Source: Micavibrio_C sp964577255 (lineage in GTDB: Bacteria > Pseudomonadota > Alphaproteobacteria > Micavibrionales > Micavibrionaceae). From it: 18,386 nt of DNA. Every line of letters begins with the position of its first letter. Within the stretch, counting starts at the first letter, position 1. Under the pieces are notes generated by a model. It worked only from the letters and a program-made list of their open reading frames with translations, was not told where the DNA came from and did no database searches. Location: contig CAZNYM010000035.1 of NCBI GenBank assembly GCA_964577255.1, positions 1 to 18,386 of the forward strand, read 5' to 3'. Position numbers and translations under genes: made by a program. Shown piece by piece: positions 7,056 through 14,633 of this stretch.

Positions 7056-8549
7056 CTACGGCTTCGCCGGCCCGCGCCAGCGCCCACCGATGAAGCTTTT
7101 GCGGTCACGCTCATCGCCGCCGGGGTAAAGGGTCATCAGGCGCTGATCGACCGCATCCGCCCGCGCCGCCACCGCGCCGGACAGGGTTTCAAGCTCGTAA
7201 TAAGGTCTTTCCGGCGGTTCGAAACCGGGGTTCGCCTTCACTTCCGCCATCGCTGCTTCGTAACGGGCACGCAGATGGAAAGCCGTGCGCAGCGTTCCCG
7301 GCATGTGTGAAGCCTTGTAATTCTGCAGCTCGTCGATCCTACCTCCGGGGCATAATTGCGCCACCAGCGCGCGGATCTCCTCAAGCCGCCCGGGCGTGCC
7401 GGCGAGATGCTCCTCGCCGCGCTTTTTCGCGAGGTCGATCACGGGTGGCATGGCCTTGGCCATCTGCAAATTAGTTTCATAGACGCGCCAGGCCGTGCGC
7501 AACGCCAGGCGTTTATGGATGGGGTCGATATGCGGGCCGGCTGGAAAAATCCGCGGCAGCATCGCTTCGGCATAGCCCAGGCTCGCCACGGTCAGAAGGC
7601 TGGTGGTGGTTTCGTGCGGCACGCCATCGCCCAGACCGTGATGCTCGTTGATATGCATGACGGAATGGTTTTTCTGGCCGATCTTGGTGTAAAGCGCGGC
7701 GAAATTGCTGCTGCGGCCGAAGCCTTCGGGCTCGTCGTAGCGCGACAGATATTCATCGACGAAGCGCTGATAACGCCCCGCCACCATGTTGAGCCCGTAT
7801 TTCTTCTCGACCGGCTCGATATACTGGCCGATGATGTGATCGGTGACGCGGGCGGCGAAATCTTTTTCCTCGACGCTTCCCGCCTTCAATTTCTCCTTCA
7901 TGTCCTCGAAATAGGCACGGGCGGGTTCGCGGATGGCCGCGAAGGTGTCGCCGTAAAACGCGCGCTTTTCTTCGCGGGTTTGAAAGCGGTCGTGAGCGTA
8001 CAGCGCCAGCGCCACACCCAGATACGCCACCCGGCGCTCGAGCTTGGGCCAGTCCTTGCGCATATTGTCGTTCACGTTCTGCGTCACCGACGCCGGCTCG
8101 AACAGTTTTTCGCCGTCGTCGTGCGACAGGAACTGCATCAGCACCGAAGACAGCACGTGCGGCAGATGGGAAACCATGTGATCGATCAGCTCGGGATCGT
8201 ATTCGTTCCAGATGCGCCGTCCGGTCAGGTGCGCCGGCAGCAGGAATTCGCGGAATTCGTCGACCAGGTCGTAACAGGCCACCAGCGTACCCTGCAAAAC
8301 GTGCTGGGCGGTGTTACCCTTATAATCCGCGCCGACATTGGGGTTGCCGCCGAAGCGGGAGATTTTCCGCAACTCGAAGAGACTCAAATCCAGAACGTCC
8401 TCCAGCACCGGGTCGAGCTCGTGACCGAAGGCGGAAATCACCTCGCGCATGACATCAAGGGTCTCGCCGTCGCGCACGGTGCGCTGCCAGATGCGCTGAT
8501 AGAGGTCGACCGCCTCGTCCTGGGTGGTGAGCTTGATGGGTTTCTTCAT
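7056..8549 (-). CDS. Hypothetical protein, 497 aa, family not recognised
   Basis: A long open frame whose product looks soluble and mostly helical, with no signal peptide or membrane segment. I cannot assign a family. I place the start at the ATG at 8549 (MKKPIKLTTQDEAVDLY); a GGGA string lies 6 nt upstream, while the 19 residues encoded before it are Arg-rich and look untranslated. The protein is rich in His/Asp/Glu, with a cluster NHSVMHINEHHGLGDG near 294-309 and HMVSHLPH near 124-131, so a metal site is possible but unproven. The C-terminus ends in a basic Gly/Arg stretch. It is convergent with the EVE gene (stop codons touch) and divergent from the EamA-type transporter. Strong codon bias and an intact length support a real gene. 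Confidence 0.8.
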   Translation of the reverse strand: MKKPIKLTTQDEAVDLYQRIWQRTVRDGETLDVMREVISAFGHELDPVLEDVLDLSLFELRKISRFGGNPNVGADYKGNTAQHVLQGTLVACYDLVDEFREFLLPAHLTGRRIWNEYDPELIDHMVSHLPHVLSSVLMQFLSHDDGEKLFEPASVTQNVNDNMRKDWPKLERRVAYLGVALALYAHDRFQTREEKRAFYGDTFAAIREPARAYFEDMKEKLKAGSVEEKDFAARVTDHIIGQYIEPVEKKYGLNMVAGRYQRFVDEYLSRYDEPEGFGRSSNFAALYTKIGQKNHSVMHINEHHGLGDGVPHETTTSLLTVASLGYAEAMLPRIFPAGPHIDPIHKRLALRTAWRVYETNLQMAKAMPPVIDLAKKRGEEHLAGTPGRLEEIRALVAQLCPGGRIDELQNYKASHMPGTLRTAFHLRARYEAAMAEVKANPGFEPPERPYYELETLSGAVAARADAVDQRLMTLYPGGDERDRKSFIGGRWRGPAKP

Positions 8550-8702
8550 GGCCGTCCCTGTTTTTTTATATACCCGGGTTCTAACACGCGGCCGGGGCAA
8601 AAACAAATTTCACAAAATAATCGCCCACCTGCCTTAAAAATGCCTCGAGGGATACTTATATAGAGGACCGTTCGCTTTATCCCCCGTGCCCGAGTACCTG
8701 CC
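8550..8702. promoter_or_regulatory. Divergent intergenic region, 497-aa gene / EamA transporter
   Basis: 153 nt, more AT-rich than its flanks. For the transporter, TTAAAA (8634-8639) and TATATA (8657-8662) are 17 nt apart and would give a leader of about 34 nt. For the minus-strand gene, a TATATAAAAAAA stretch on that strand at 8560-8571 could be a -10 element, though I see no matching -35. No operator-like repeat was found. Confidence 0.35.
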
Positions 8703-9572
8703 ATGCCCCTGCGCGACACGCTTCTGTGCCTTCTTGCCATTGTCATCTGGGCCGGGAACCTGATCGCCATCAAGCTTTCCATCGGCGAGCTTTCGCCCCT
8801 GACGGCTCTAGCGGTGCGTTTTGGCCTGGCGGCCCTCGTGTTCCTGCCCTTCGCCCGCTGGCCGGGGAAGGAATCCTTCCTGGTGCTGCTGCAGATCGGC
8901 CTGCTGATGGGTTTTATCCACCAGGGCCTCCTGTTCGTCGGCATGGCGCATCTGGGCGCGGGCATCACCGCCGTACTGCTGCAGGCGCAGGTGATCTTTT
9001 CCGTCCTGATCGGCTGGCTGGTGTTCAAGGAGCATATGAGCCTGCGCGCCTGGGCCGGCATCATCCTGGGCATCGCGGGCATCGGCGTCATCACCGGGCT
9101 TTCCGGCCAGGGCACGGCCAGCCTTACCGGGGTTACAATGTTGATCGCCTCGACGTTCGTACTGGCGCTCGCCTATATGCGCATGAAGCAGCTCAAACCT
9201 GTGCGCCCGGCCACGTTCCTATTTGGCATCAACGCCCTGCCTTTCCCCTTCGTGCTGGCGGCCAGCCTGCTGCTGGAGCCGGGGGCGCTCGCGGTTATCC
9301 CCCAGGCCGACTGGGGCATGCTTTCCCTGGTGCTGGGGTTCCAGATCGTGTTCGTCGGCGCTTCGCACATCCTGTGGCAGCGGCTGCTTTCCCGCAATCC
9401 GCTCAGCCTGGTGACGCCCTTCACCCTGCTGCTGCCGGTATTCGGCATGGCGATGGCGTTCGTGATGCTGAATGAAACCATCGACCTGCGCACCCTGCTG
9501 GGTGCGGCGCTGACCGTCGCGGGCGTCAGCCTGATCGTCCTGCGCCGCCGCCCGGCCGCCATCAAAGCCTGA
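8703..9572 (+). CDS. EamA-family (DMT superfamily) metabolite exporter
   Basis: 289 aa with ten hydrophobic segments arranged as two repeated five-helix EamA domains (about 4-130 and 145-282). The sequence resembles E. coli EamA/YdeD, an exporter of O-acetylserine and cysteine: LLCLLAIVIWAGNLIAIK opens the first repeat, VLLQAQVIFSVLIGWLVFKE (90-109) matches the VLQAQ...F-x-E segment, and SLVTPFTLLLPVFGMAMAF (233-251) with the acidic LNETI matches the second repeat. The substrate cannot be fixed from sequence alone; an amino-acid-related metabolite is the likely class. It is followed in the same direction by acsA after 102 nt. The start has no clear ribosome-binding site. Confidence 0.9.
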   Translation: MPLRDTLLCLLAIVIWAGNLIAIKLSIGELSPLTALAVRFGLAALVFLPFARWPGKESFLVLLQIGLLMGFIHQGLLFVGMAHLGAGITAVLLQAQVIFSVLIGWLVFKEHMSLRAWAGIILGIAGIGVITGLSGQGTASLTGVTMLIASTFVLALAYMRMKQLKPVRPATFLFGINALPFPFVLAASLLLEPGALAVIPQADWGMLSLVLGFQIVFVGASHILWQRLLSRNPLSLVTPFTLLLPVFGMAMAFVMLNETIDLRTLLGAALTVAGVSLIVLRRRPAAIKA

Positions 9573-9635
9573 ACCGCCGCCCTTCTTGCGCCGCACAACA
9601 CGGATGCAGCCGCCCCTCGCGGCCCGTTTCCCGCC

Positions 9636-9653
9636 GTGCTAAGACTCTAGCAC
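9636..9653 (+). repeat. Inverted repeat in the acsA leader
   Basis: GTGCTA and TAGCAC are perfect 6-bp arms around a 6-nt spacer (AGACTC), ending 21 nt before the acsA ATG. No T-run follows, so a terminator is unlikely. A protein-binding operator or a small leader hairpin near the ribosome-binding site is possible. Confidence 0.6.
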
Positions 9654-9674
9654 CATCCAGCAGGGAGAAACGCC

Positions 9675-11630
9675 ATGCCGAACGCCGCGCCGAAAACATC
9701 CGCCGTTGAGATTTTTCCCCCGTCGCCGGCCACCGTCAGCGGCGCGCACGTCAACCTCAAGCAATACCGCGATATGTACGCCCGCTCTCTGGCCGAGCCC
9801 GACAAATTCTGGGCCGAGATGGCCAGGCGCCTGCACTGGACCAAAACGCCTTCCAAAATCAAGAACGCCGGTTTCGAGGGCGATATCTCGATCAAATGGT
9901 TCGAGGATGGTCAGCTCAACGCCTGCTACAACTGCGTCGACCGCCACTTGCCCAAGCGCGCGGGCCAGACTGCCCTGATCTGGGAGGGCGACAACCCGGC
10001 CGACAGCAAACACATCACCTACGCGGTCATGAAAGACGAAGTGTGCCGCCTGGCGAACGCGCTCAAGGCGCGCGGCGTGAAAAAAGGCGACCGCGTCACG
10101 ATCTATATGCCGATGGTGCCTGAAGCGGTGTACGCCATGCTGGCCTGCGCGCGCCTGGGCGCGATCCATTCCGTCGTGTTTGGCGGGTTTTCGCCGGACT
10201 CTTTGCGCGACCGCATCCTTGATTGCGGCTCGGAAACCGTTATCACCGCGAACGAGGGCCTGCGCGGCGGCAAGCCCGTGCCGCTCAAGGTCAACACCGA
10301 CGAAGCGCTGAAATCCTGCCCGGGCGTGAAGACGGTCATCGTGCTCAAACGCACCGAAAACGCCGTGCCCATGACCGCCGAGCGTGATCTGTGGTGGCAT
10401 GAATTCGTGACGCCGCAGGCGAAAGACTGCCCCTGCGAGACGATGAACGCCGAAGATCCCCTCTTCATCCTCTACACCTCCGGCTCGACCGGCAAGCCCA
10501 AGGGCGTGCTGCACACAACCGGCGGCTACATGGTCTGGGCCAGCCTGACGCACGAAATCACCTTCGATTACCACGAAGGCGACGTGTACTGGTGCACGGC
10601 CGATGTTGGCTGGGTGACGGGCCACTCCTACATCGTTTACGGCCCGCTTGCCAACGGCGCCATCAGCCTGGTGTTCGAGGGCGTGCCCAATTATCCCGAC
10701 TTCAGCCGCTTCTGGCAGGTGATCGACAAGCACAAGGTCAATATCTTCTACACCGCCCCCACTGCTATCCGCTCGCTGCTGCGCGAGGGTGACGAATGGG
10801 TGAAGAAGACCAGCCGTTCTTCCCTACGCGTGCTGGGCAGCGTGGGTGAGCCGATCAATCACGAAGCCTGGATGTGGTATCACAGTGTGGTGGGCGAAGG
10901 GCGCTGCCCGATCGTCGATACGTGGTGGCAGACGGAAACCGGCGGCCATCTCATCACCCCGCTGCCGGGGGCGACGCCGACCAAGCCCGGCTCCGCCACC
11001 TGGCCGTTCTTCGGCGTACAACCGGTGATCGTCGATAATGACGGAAAAATCCTGGAGGGCGCGTGCGAGGGCAATCTGTGCATCGCCGAATCCTGGCCCG
11101 GGCAGATGCGCACCGTGTACGGCGATCACGCCCGTTTCAAGCAGACCTATTTCTCAAGCTTCAAGAACCTGTATTTCACGGGCGACGGCTGCCGCCGCGA
11201 CGCCGAGGGCTATTACTGGATCACCGGCCGGGTGGACGACGTCATCAATGTCTCGGGCCACCGCTTCGGCACGGCCGAGATCGAATCCGCCATCAACGAA
11301 CATGAAGCCGTGGCGGAATCAGCCGTGGTTGGCTATCCGCACGACCTCAAGGGCCAGGGCATTTACGCCTATGTCATCCTGAATACCGGACAAACGCCGG
11401 GCGACGAGATCACCAGGGGCATCGTCCAGACCGTGCGCAAGGTCATCGGCCCGATCGCCACGCCCGATGTGATCCACTTCGCGCCCGGCCTGCCCAAAAC
11501 GCGCTCGGGCAAGATCATGCGCCGCATCCTGCGTAAGATCGCCGCCAATGAAACCGATAATCTGGGCGATACCTCCACCCTCGCCGACCCGAACGTGGTG
11601 CAGGAGCTGATCAAGGGGCGGGCGCGCTGA
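9675..11630 (+). CDS. acsA: Acetyl-CoA synthetase (AMP-forming)
   Basis: 651 aa, the full family length. It activates acetate with ATP to acetyl-AMP, then forms acetyl-CoA. The start is the ATG with AGGGAG 7 nt upstream. Family motifs in order: the P-loop YTSGSTGKPKGVLHT (267-281), the acetate pocket and A5 region DTWWQTETGG (415-424) with Trp417 at the position that restricts substrate to acetate, YFTGDG (500-505), the hinge GRVDDVINVSGHR (518-530), and PKTRSGKIMRR (607-617). Lys613 is the equivalent of the lysine acetylated by Pat-type enzymes to switch Acs off, so post-translational control is likely. The 3' end overlaps convergent msrB by 20 nt. An inverted repeat lies in its leader. Confidence 0.97.
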   Translation: MPNAAPKTSAVEIFPPSPATVSGAHVNLKQYRDMYARSLAEPDKFWAEMARRLHWTKTPSKIKNAGFEGDISIKWFEDGQLNACYNCVDRHLPKRAGQTALIWEGDNPADSKHITYAVMKDEVCRLANALKARGVKKGDRVTIYMPMVPEAVYAMLACARLGAIHSVVFGGFSPDSLRDRILDCGSETVITANEGLRGGKPVPLKVNTDEALKSCPGVKTVIVLKRTENAVPMTAERDLWWHEFVTPQAKDCPCETMNAEDPLFILYTSGSTGKPKGVLHTTGGYMVWASLTHEITFDYHEGDVYWCTADVGWVTGHSYIVYGPLANGAISLVFEGVPNYPDFSRFWQVIDKHKVNIFYTAPTAIRSLLREGDEWVKKTSRSSLRVLGSVGEPINHEAWMWYHSVVGEGRCPIVDTWWQTETGGHLITPLPGATPTKPGSATWPFFGVQPVIVDNDGKILEGACEGNLCIAESWPGQMRTVYGDHARFKQTYFSSFKNLYFTGDGCRRDAEGYYWITGRVDDVINVSGHRFGTAEIESAINEHEAVAESAVVGYPHDLKGQGIYAYVILNTGQTPGDEITRGIVQTVRKVIGPIATPDVIHFAPGLPKTRSGKIMRRILRKIAANETDNLGDTSTLADPNVVQELIKGRAR

Positions 11631-12036
11631 ACAATTTCTCGTAAGCGCCATAACCTTCTTCCGCCAGCCGCGCGCGCGGCACGAAGCGCAGCGCCGCTGA
11701 GTTGATGCAGTAACGCAGGCCGCCCTGGTCGCGCGGGCCGTCGTTGAACACATGCCCCAGATGCGAATCCGCCCCGGCCGAGCGCACTTCGGTGCGGATC
11801 ATGCTGTGCGATTTGTCTTTGAGGCTTTTGACGTTGGCGGCTTCGATGGGTTTGGTGAAACTGGGCCAGCCGCTGCCGGAATCGAATTTATCGGTCGAGG
11901 CGAACAGCGGTTCGCCCGAAACGATATCGACATAAATGCCTTCCTCGTGATGATTCCAGAATTCGTTATTGAAAGGCGGTTCGGTGCCGTTATTGCAGAC
12001 GACATGGCGCTGCATGTCTGTTAGTTTTTCTGTCAT
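11611..12036 (-). CDS. msrB: Peptide-methionine (R)-S-oxide reductase
   Basis: 141 aa. It reduces methionine-R-sulfoxide in oxidised proteins. The SelR fold signature is clear: EEGIYVDIVSGEPLFAS (31-47), KFDSGSGWPSF (50-60), then HLGHVFNDGP (92-101) and RYCINSAALRF (108-118), with Cys110 as the catalytic cysteine. The two CxxC zinc motifs of zinc-type MsrB are absent. The position that holds the resolving cysteine in many homologues (GCGWPSF) is serine here, so recycling must use Cys14 or go directly through thioredoxin or another reductant. The gene overlaps acsA tail to tail by 20 nt and follows the small unknown gene by 21 nt on the same strand. A promoter-like pair with its -10 element 6 nt before the ATG, and no ribosome-binding site, suggests a leaderless mRNA. 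Confidence 0.95.
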   Translation of the reverse strand: MTEKLTDMQRHVVCNNGTEPPFNNEFWNHHEEGIYVDIVSGEPLFASTDKFDSGSGWPSFTKPIEAANVKSLKDKSHSMIRTEVRSAGADSHLGHVFNDGPRDQGGLRYCINSAALRFVPRARLAEEGYGAYEKLFSAPAP

Positions 12037-12042
12037 GCCATG

Positions 12043-12071
12043 AATATAGGCGCGCGCTTAGGCAGCGGCAA
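12043..12071 (-). promoter_or_regulatory. Candidate msrB promoter, leaderless type
   Basis: On the minus strand TTGCCG (12071-12066) and TATATT (12048-12043) are separated by 17 nt. TATATT ends 6 nt before the msrB ATG, so the transcript would start at or next to the start codon. It overlaps the last codons of the upstream 176-aa gene. Confidence 0.5.
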
Positions 12072-12588
12072 GGCCGCGGCTTGGGCCCTGGAAGCGCAGC
12101 GCCAGCGATATTTCCGGCTGGGTTTTAGCAAAAGCCTGCTTCATCAGCCACAGCGCCGCGAACAGCCATACGATGTTGTCCTGCTCGTTTTGCTGCCGCG
12201 CCTGCCGGGCAATCCGCAGATGGCGCACGGCCTGCGATTCCCGCGCGGCCTGCGCGTCAGCTTCGCTTTGTTCGGATTTCTGCGCGGTGATCAGATCCTC
12301 GGCCTTGCGGCGAAACGCGGCATCGGCCCTCAGTTCGATCAGACGGGTCTCGATCGCGCAAGCCATCGACACGGCCTGATCGCGGATCATCGCCGCCATG
12401 GCTTGGTCGCGGCTCTGCTGGCCGCGTATGTCGAGATATTGCTTGTACAGCGTGGCGAGCACGGGATCGAGCGCGCGGAATACCGCCACTTCGCTCAGGA
12501 TGTCGAGCGTCTCGTCCGGCTGTCCGGGCAAAGCTTCAGCGCGCGCCGCCATCGCCCGGATGACGTCGTCCAAGGATTTCCTGGTCAT
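12058..12588 (-). CDS. Hypothetical protein, 176 aa, helical
   Basis: I do not recognise a family. The protein is almost entirely predicted helix, rich in Ala, Gln, Arg and Glu, and opens with MTRKSLDDVIRAMAARAEAL. The centre (about 80-140) is strongly charged, and a short hydrophobic patch, NIVWLFAALWLMKQAF, lies near 144-159; this could be an amphipathic or membrane-associated helix but is short for a transmembrane span. I chose the ATG at 12588, with GGGGA about 10 nt upstream; an in-frame GTG at 12609 would add seven residues. It precedes msrB on the same strand by 21 nt. A perfect TATAAT lies about 80 nt upstream, leaving a leader with two inverted repeats. Confidence 0.65.
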   Translation of the reverse strand: MTRKSLDDVIRAMAARAEALPGQPDETLDILSEVAVFRALDPVLATLYKQYLDIRGQQSRDQAMAAMIRDQAVSMACAIETRLIELRADAAFRRKAEDLITAQKSEQSEADAQAARESQAVRHLRIARQARQQNEQDNIVWLFAALWLMKQAFAKTQPEISLALRFQGPSRGLAAA

Positions 12589-12618
12589 GATAAAAATGTC
12601 CCCACACACAAACGGCTT

Positions 12619-12631
12619 CTGACACCGTCAG
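12619..12631 (-). repeat. Short hairpin-forming inverted repeat, CTGAC-N3-GTCAG
   Basis: Perfect 5-bp arms with a 3-nt loop, in the presumed leader of the 176-aa gene about 30 nt upstream of its ATG. No T-run follows on either strand. Confidence 0.5.
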
Positions 12632-12640
12632 GCGCATGGT

Positions 12641-12666
12641 AACCCGGCAAGGGTAAAGATCGGGTT
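12641..12666. repeat. Inverted repeat AACCCG-N14-CGGGTT
   Basis: Perfect 6-bp arms around 14 nt, directly downstream of the TATAAT element read on the minus strand, so it would cover the transcription start. It could be an operator or a leader stem. Without a T-run it is not a convincing terminator for the ligase gene ending at 12717. Confidence 0.45.
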
Positions 12667-12667
12667 A

Positions 12668-12673
12668 ATTATA
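12668..12673 (-). promoter_or_regulatory. Candidate -10 element of the 176-aa gene
   Basis: A perfect TATAAT on the minus strand in an AT-rich patch of the 107-nt gap between the ligase stop and the GTG start of the small gene. The region 17 nt upstream (TTCTAA) is a poor -35 match. Confidence 0.4.
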
Positions 12674-12716
12674 GAAAACTTTTGTTTTTCTTAGAAATTT
12701 CAGCACGTTACCGGCA

Positions 12717-14615
12717 TCACTGTGACGGACGATCCAGCCTGTAATCCCTGATTCTCTTGCGCGCCCACGCCACCAGTTCCTCATGGCGGGCCTGGTTGCC
12801 CAGCACCTTGTTGAGCTGCGCCACCGTGACGATGTATTCGACATCGGGCACGCCCTTGGGCCGCGGCCAGCGCATGCCTTCCTCCAGCACGGCAAGCGCC
12901 TTCTGAAACTCGCCGCGTCCTTTATAGATGGCGGCCAGGTCGTAGCGGGCGTTGATCAGAAGTGGATTGAGCCGCAAAGCGTAAAGGAACGTCTCCTCGC
13001 TTTTGTCCATCTCACCCAGGCGGGCATGAAACACCGCCTTCAGGACATGAAGGCCAGTATAGGCAGGATTGCGCGCGATGCATTCCTCGGTGAGCGCCAT
13101 ACCTTCGCGCAGGCGTTGCTTCCCGGCGGCGGGTTTTTCGATCAGGATCAGGCCCGCCGCCTGCTCGCACGGAGAATAGCTCTCGCGCGGCGCCAGCAGG
13201 GTCGCGCGGGCGGCGGCGTCCTGCGCTTTTTTTATGTCACCGGCGGCAATCCGCTCGGAAACCAGAACATAATGAACGCCGGCAGCCGCGCGCGCGATCC
13301 ACAGGCTGGGCAGAAGCACCGCAAGCGCCAGAACGAGCAGACGCCACGACGCCCGCCCCGGCAGCACAAGCGCCAGCAGGCGTCCCGGGCCCAGGATCGC
13401 GGCGACGGCCCGTTCCCACAGGCAAAGCATGATGGCAGCCATCAGCGCCAGCGACGGCAGATAAATGCAGAACGTGATGTGCATCTGCAGCCCAAGCGCC
13501 AGCAGACCCAGAAGCGGCGCAATCACGGCCAGGCGCGCCGCCAGCACCGTGCCGGGCGCGCACAGCGCCCGCGCGGTACGCACCATGACGGCGATCAGAA
13601 CGGTATAAAGAAGAACAAGCGCGGGCAGCCCGGCCTCGATGCCGATCTGCAGCGGATCCATGTGCAGGAAATAACCGTCGCTCTGATCGATCGTCTGGCG
13701 GAAAGCGGGATAATAGAAATAAAAATTCCCCAGCCCGCGCAGGCCCCAGGGATCTTCCGCCAGCATGCGCGCGCCCGAACCCCACAGTGCCAGCCGGTCA
13801 GTGACGCTGCCGGCGGTGGCGAGGCTGGAAAAAATATGAAAAGATTTGGTCAGCAGCCCGCCCGTCAGAAACGCACCAAGGCCCAGCGCCGTTCCGGCAA
13901 GGGCAAGCGCGCCAAGCCCGATCCGCCAGAAGCGGCGGTCCTGCGCGATCATATAAGCAAGAAACAGAACGCCCAGCGCAAGCGCAATCAGAATGCCGGT
14001 GCGGCTGCCGGTCGCGACCACGGCCAGGAAAAACAGCCCCGCCAGAACCAGAAACGCGGCGCGATTCTTTTTTTGCGCGATTGCGAACGCTGTGGCCAGT
14101 GTGTAGCCGAACATCATGTTCATGAACACGGCCAGGTTGTTGGGATCAAGAAAGGGCGCTTCGATGCGCGCGTTCAAGGGATCCTGAAAAAAAACGAATT
14201 GTATTAGTGTCGATACAAGGTAGCCGCCCCCGGTAAACATCAGAATGAGCGTCAAGGCGCGGGCCACCCCGTCGCGGTCGGGCGCGAAAAGAGCCGTGAA
14301 GAACAAGAGCGGTATCAGCCCCAGCAGCAGGGTGAAAATCATGCTGATATAGGGCACGCTGCTCCAGAACAGAGCCAAGGTCAGATAGATCCAGAACAGC
14401 CCGAGGCTGACGCTCACGCCGTTCAGCGGAAGGATCAGGGAAGAACCGCGCAGGGCTGGAATCAGCAGCGCGCCGCAGGCCAGAAGCGGCAGGGCGATGG
14501 CCAGCGCCATCTGCACGCTGTCGGTACCGCGCATGAACGGGGATATCGCCAGGCCCGCGCCCAGCAGCAGGAAAAAACCGAGAAGAAACTTGTCTTTCAG
14601 AAGAAAGAACGGCAT
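12717..14615 (-). CDS. O-antigen ligase / Wzy_C-family membrane protein with C-terminal TPR region
   Basis: 632 aa. The first 440 residues hold about twelve hydrophobic helices, typical of the O-antigen ligase/polymerase family that transfers or polymerises lipid-linked glycans at the periplasmic face of the inner membrane. The family core is visible: LAVVATGSRTGILIALALGV (about 197-216) with the conserved Arg205, and a large periplasmic loop ending in HMDPLQIGIEAGLPAL (318-333), where His318 and Glu327 match the H...E-x-G pattern. Residues about 450-615 are soluble and contain TPR-like helix pairs (ETFLYALRLNPLLINARYDL, then AAIYKGRGEFQKALAVLEEG). No glycan cluster surrounds it, so its acceptor is unknown. 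It starts 18 nt after the gapR stop. TAGAAT sits 6 nt before the ATG with no ribosome-binding site, but the -35 match is poor. Confidence 0.88.
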   Translation of the reverse strand: MPFFLLKDKFLLGFFLLLGAGLAISPFMRGTDSVQMALAIALPLLACGALLIPALRGSSLILPLNGVSVSLGLFWIYLTLALFWSSVPYISMIFTLLLGLIPLLFFTALFAPDRDGVARALTLILMFTGGGYLVSTLIQFVFFQDPLNARIEAPFLDPNNLAVFMNMMFGYTLATAFAIAQKKNRAAFLVLAGLFFLAVVATGSRTGILIALALGVLFLAYMIAQDRRFWRIGLGALALAGTALGLGAFLTGGLLTKSFHIFSSLATAGSVTDRLALWGSGARMLAEDPWGLRGLGNFYFYYPAFRQTIDQSDGYFLHMDPLQIGIEAGLPALVLLYTVLIAVMVRTARALCAPGTVLAARLAVIAPLLGLLALGLQMHITFCIYLPSLALMAAIMLCLWERAVAAILGPGRLLALVLPGRASWRLLVLALAVLLPSLWIARAAAGVHYVLVSERIAAGDIKKAQDAAARATLLAPRESYSPCEQAAGLILIEKPAAGKQRLREGMALTEECIARNPAYTGLHVLKAVFHARLGEMDKSEETFLYALRLNPLLINARYDLAAIYKGRGEFQKALAVLEEGMRWPRPKGVPDVEYIVTVAQLNKVLGNQARHEELVAWARKRIRDYRLDRPSQ

Positions 14616-14633
14616 GCCGCCATTCTAGCAAAT

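Noticed and set aside
8550..8606. N-terminal extension of the 497-aa gene
   Set aside because: The extra residues are Arg/Pro-rich, cross the likely promoter, and the downstream ATG has its own GGGA string.
7356..8663. Long plus-strand open frame opposite the 497-aa gene
   Set aside because: Composition is shadow-like (His, Gln, Arg-rich), and it would run through the divergent promoter region.
9639..10733. Long minus-strand open frame opposite acsA
   Set aside because: The plus strand carries all acetyl-CoA synthetase motifs. The antisense product is His/Arg/Val-rich without recognisable domains.
12674..12692. AGAAAA-N7-TTTTCT inverted repeat as a terminator
   Set aside because: The stem is almost all A/T and too weak, with no proper GC stem before the T-run.
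12783..14207. Long plus-strand open frame opposite the O-antigen-ligase-family gene
   Set aside because: Its product would be a low-complexity Arg/Gln/His-rich protein with no fold signature; it is the antisense of a GC-rich membrane-protein gene with clear family motifs.
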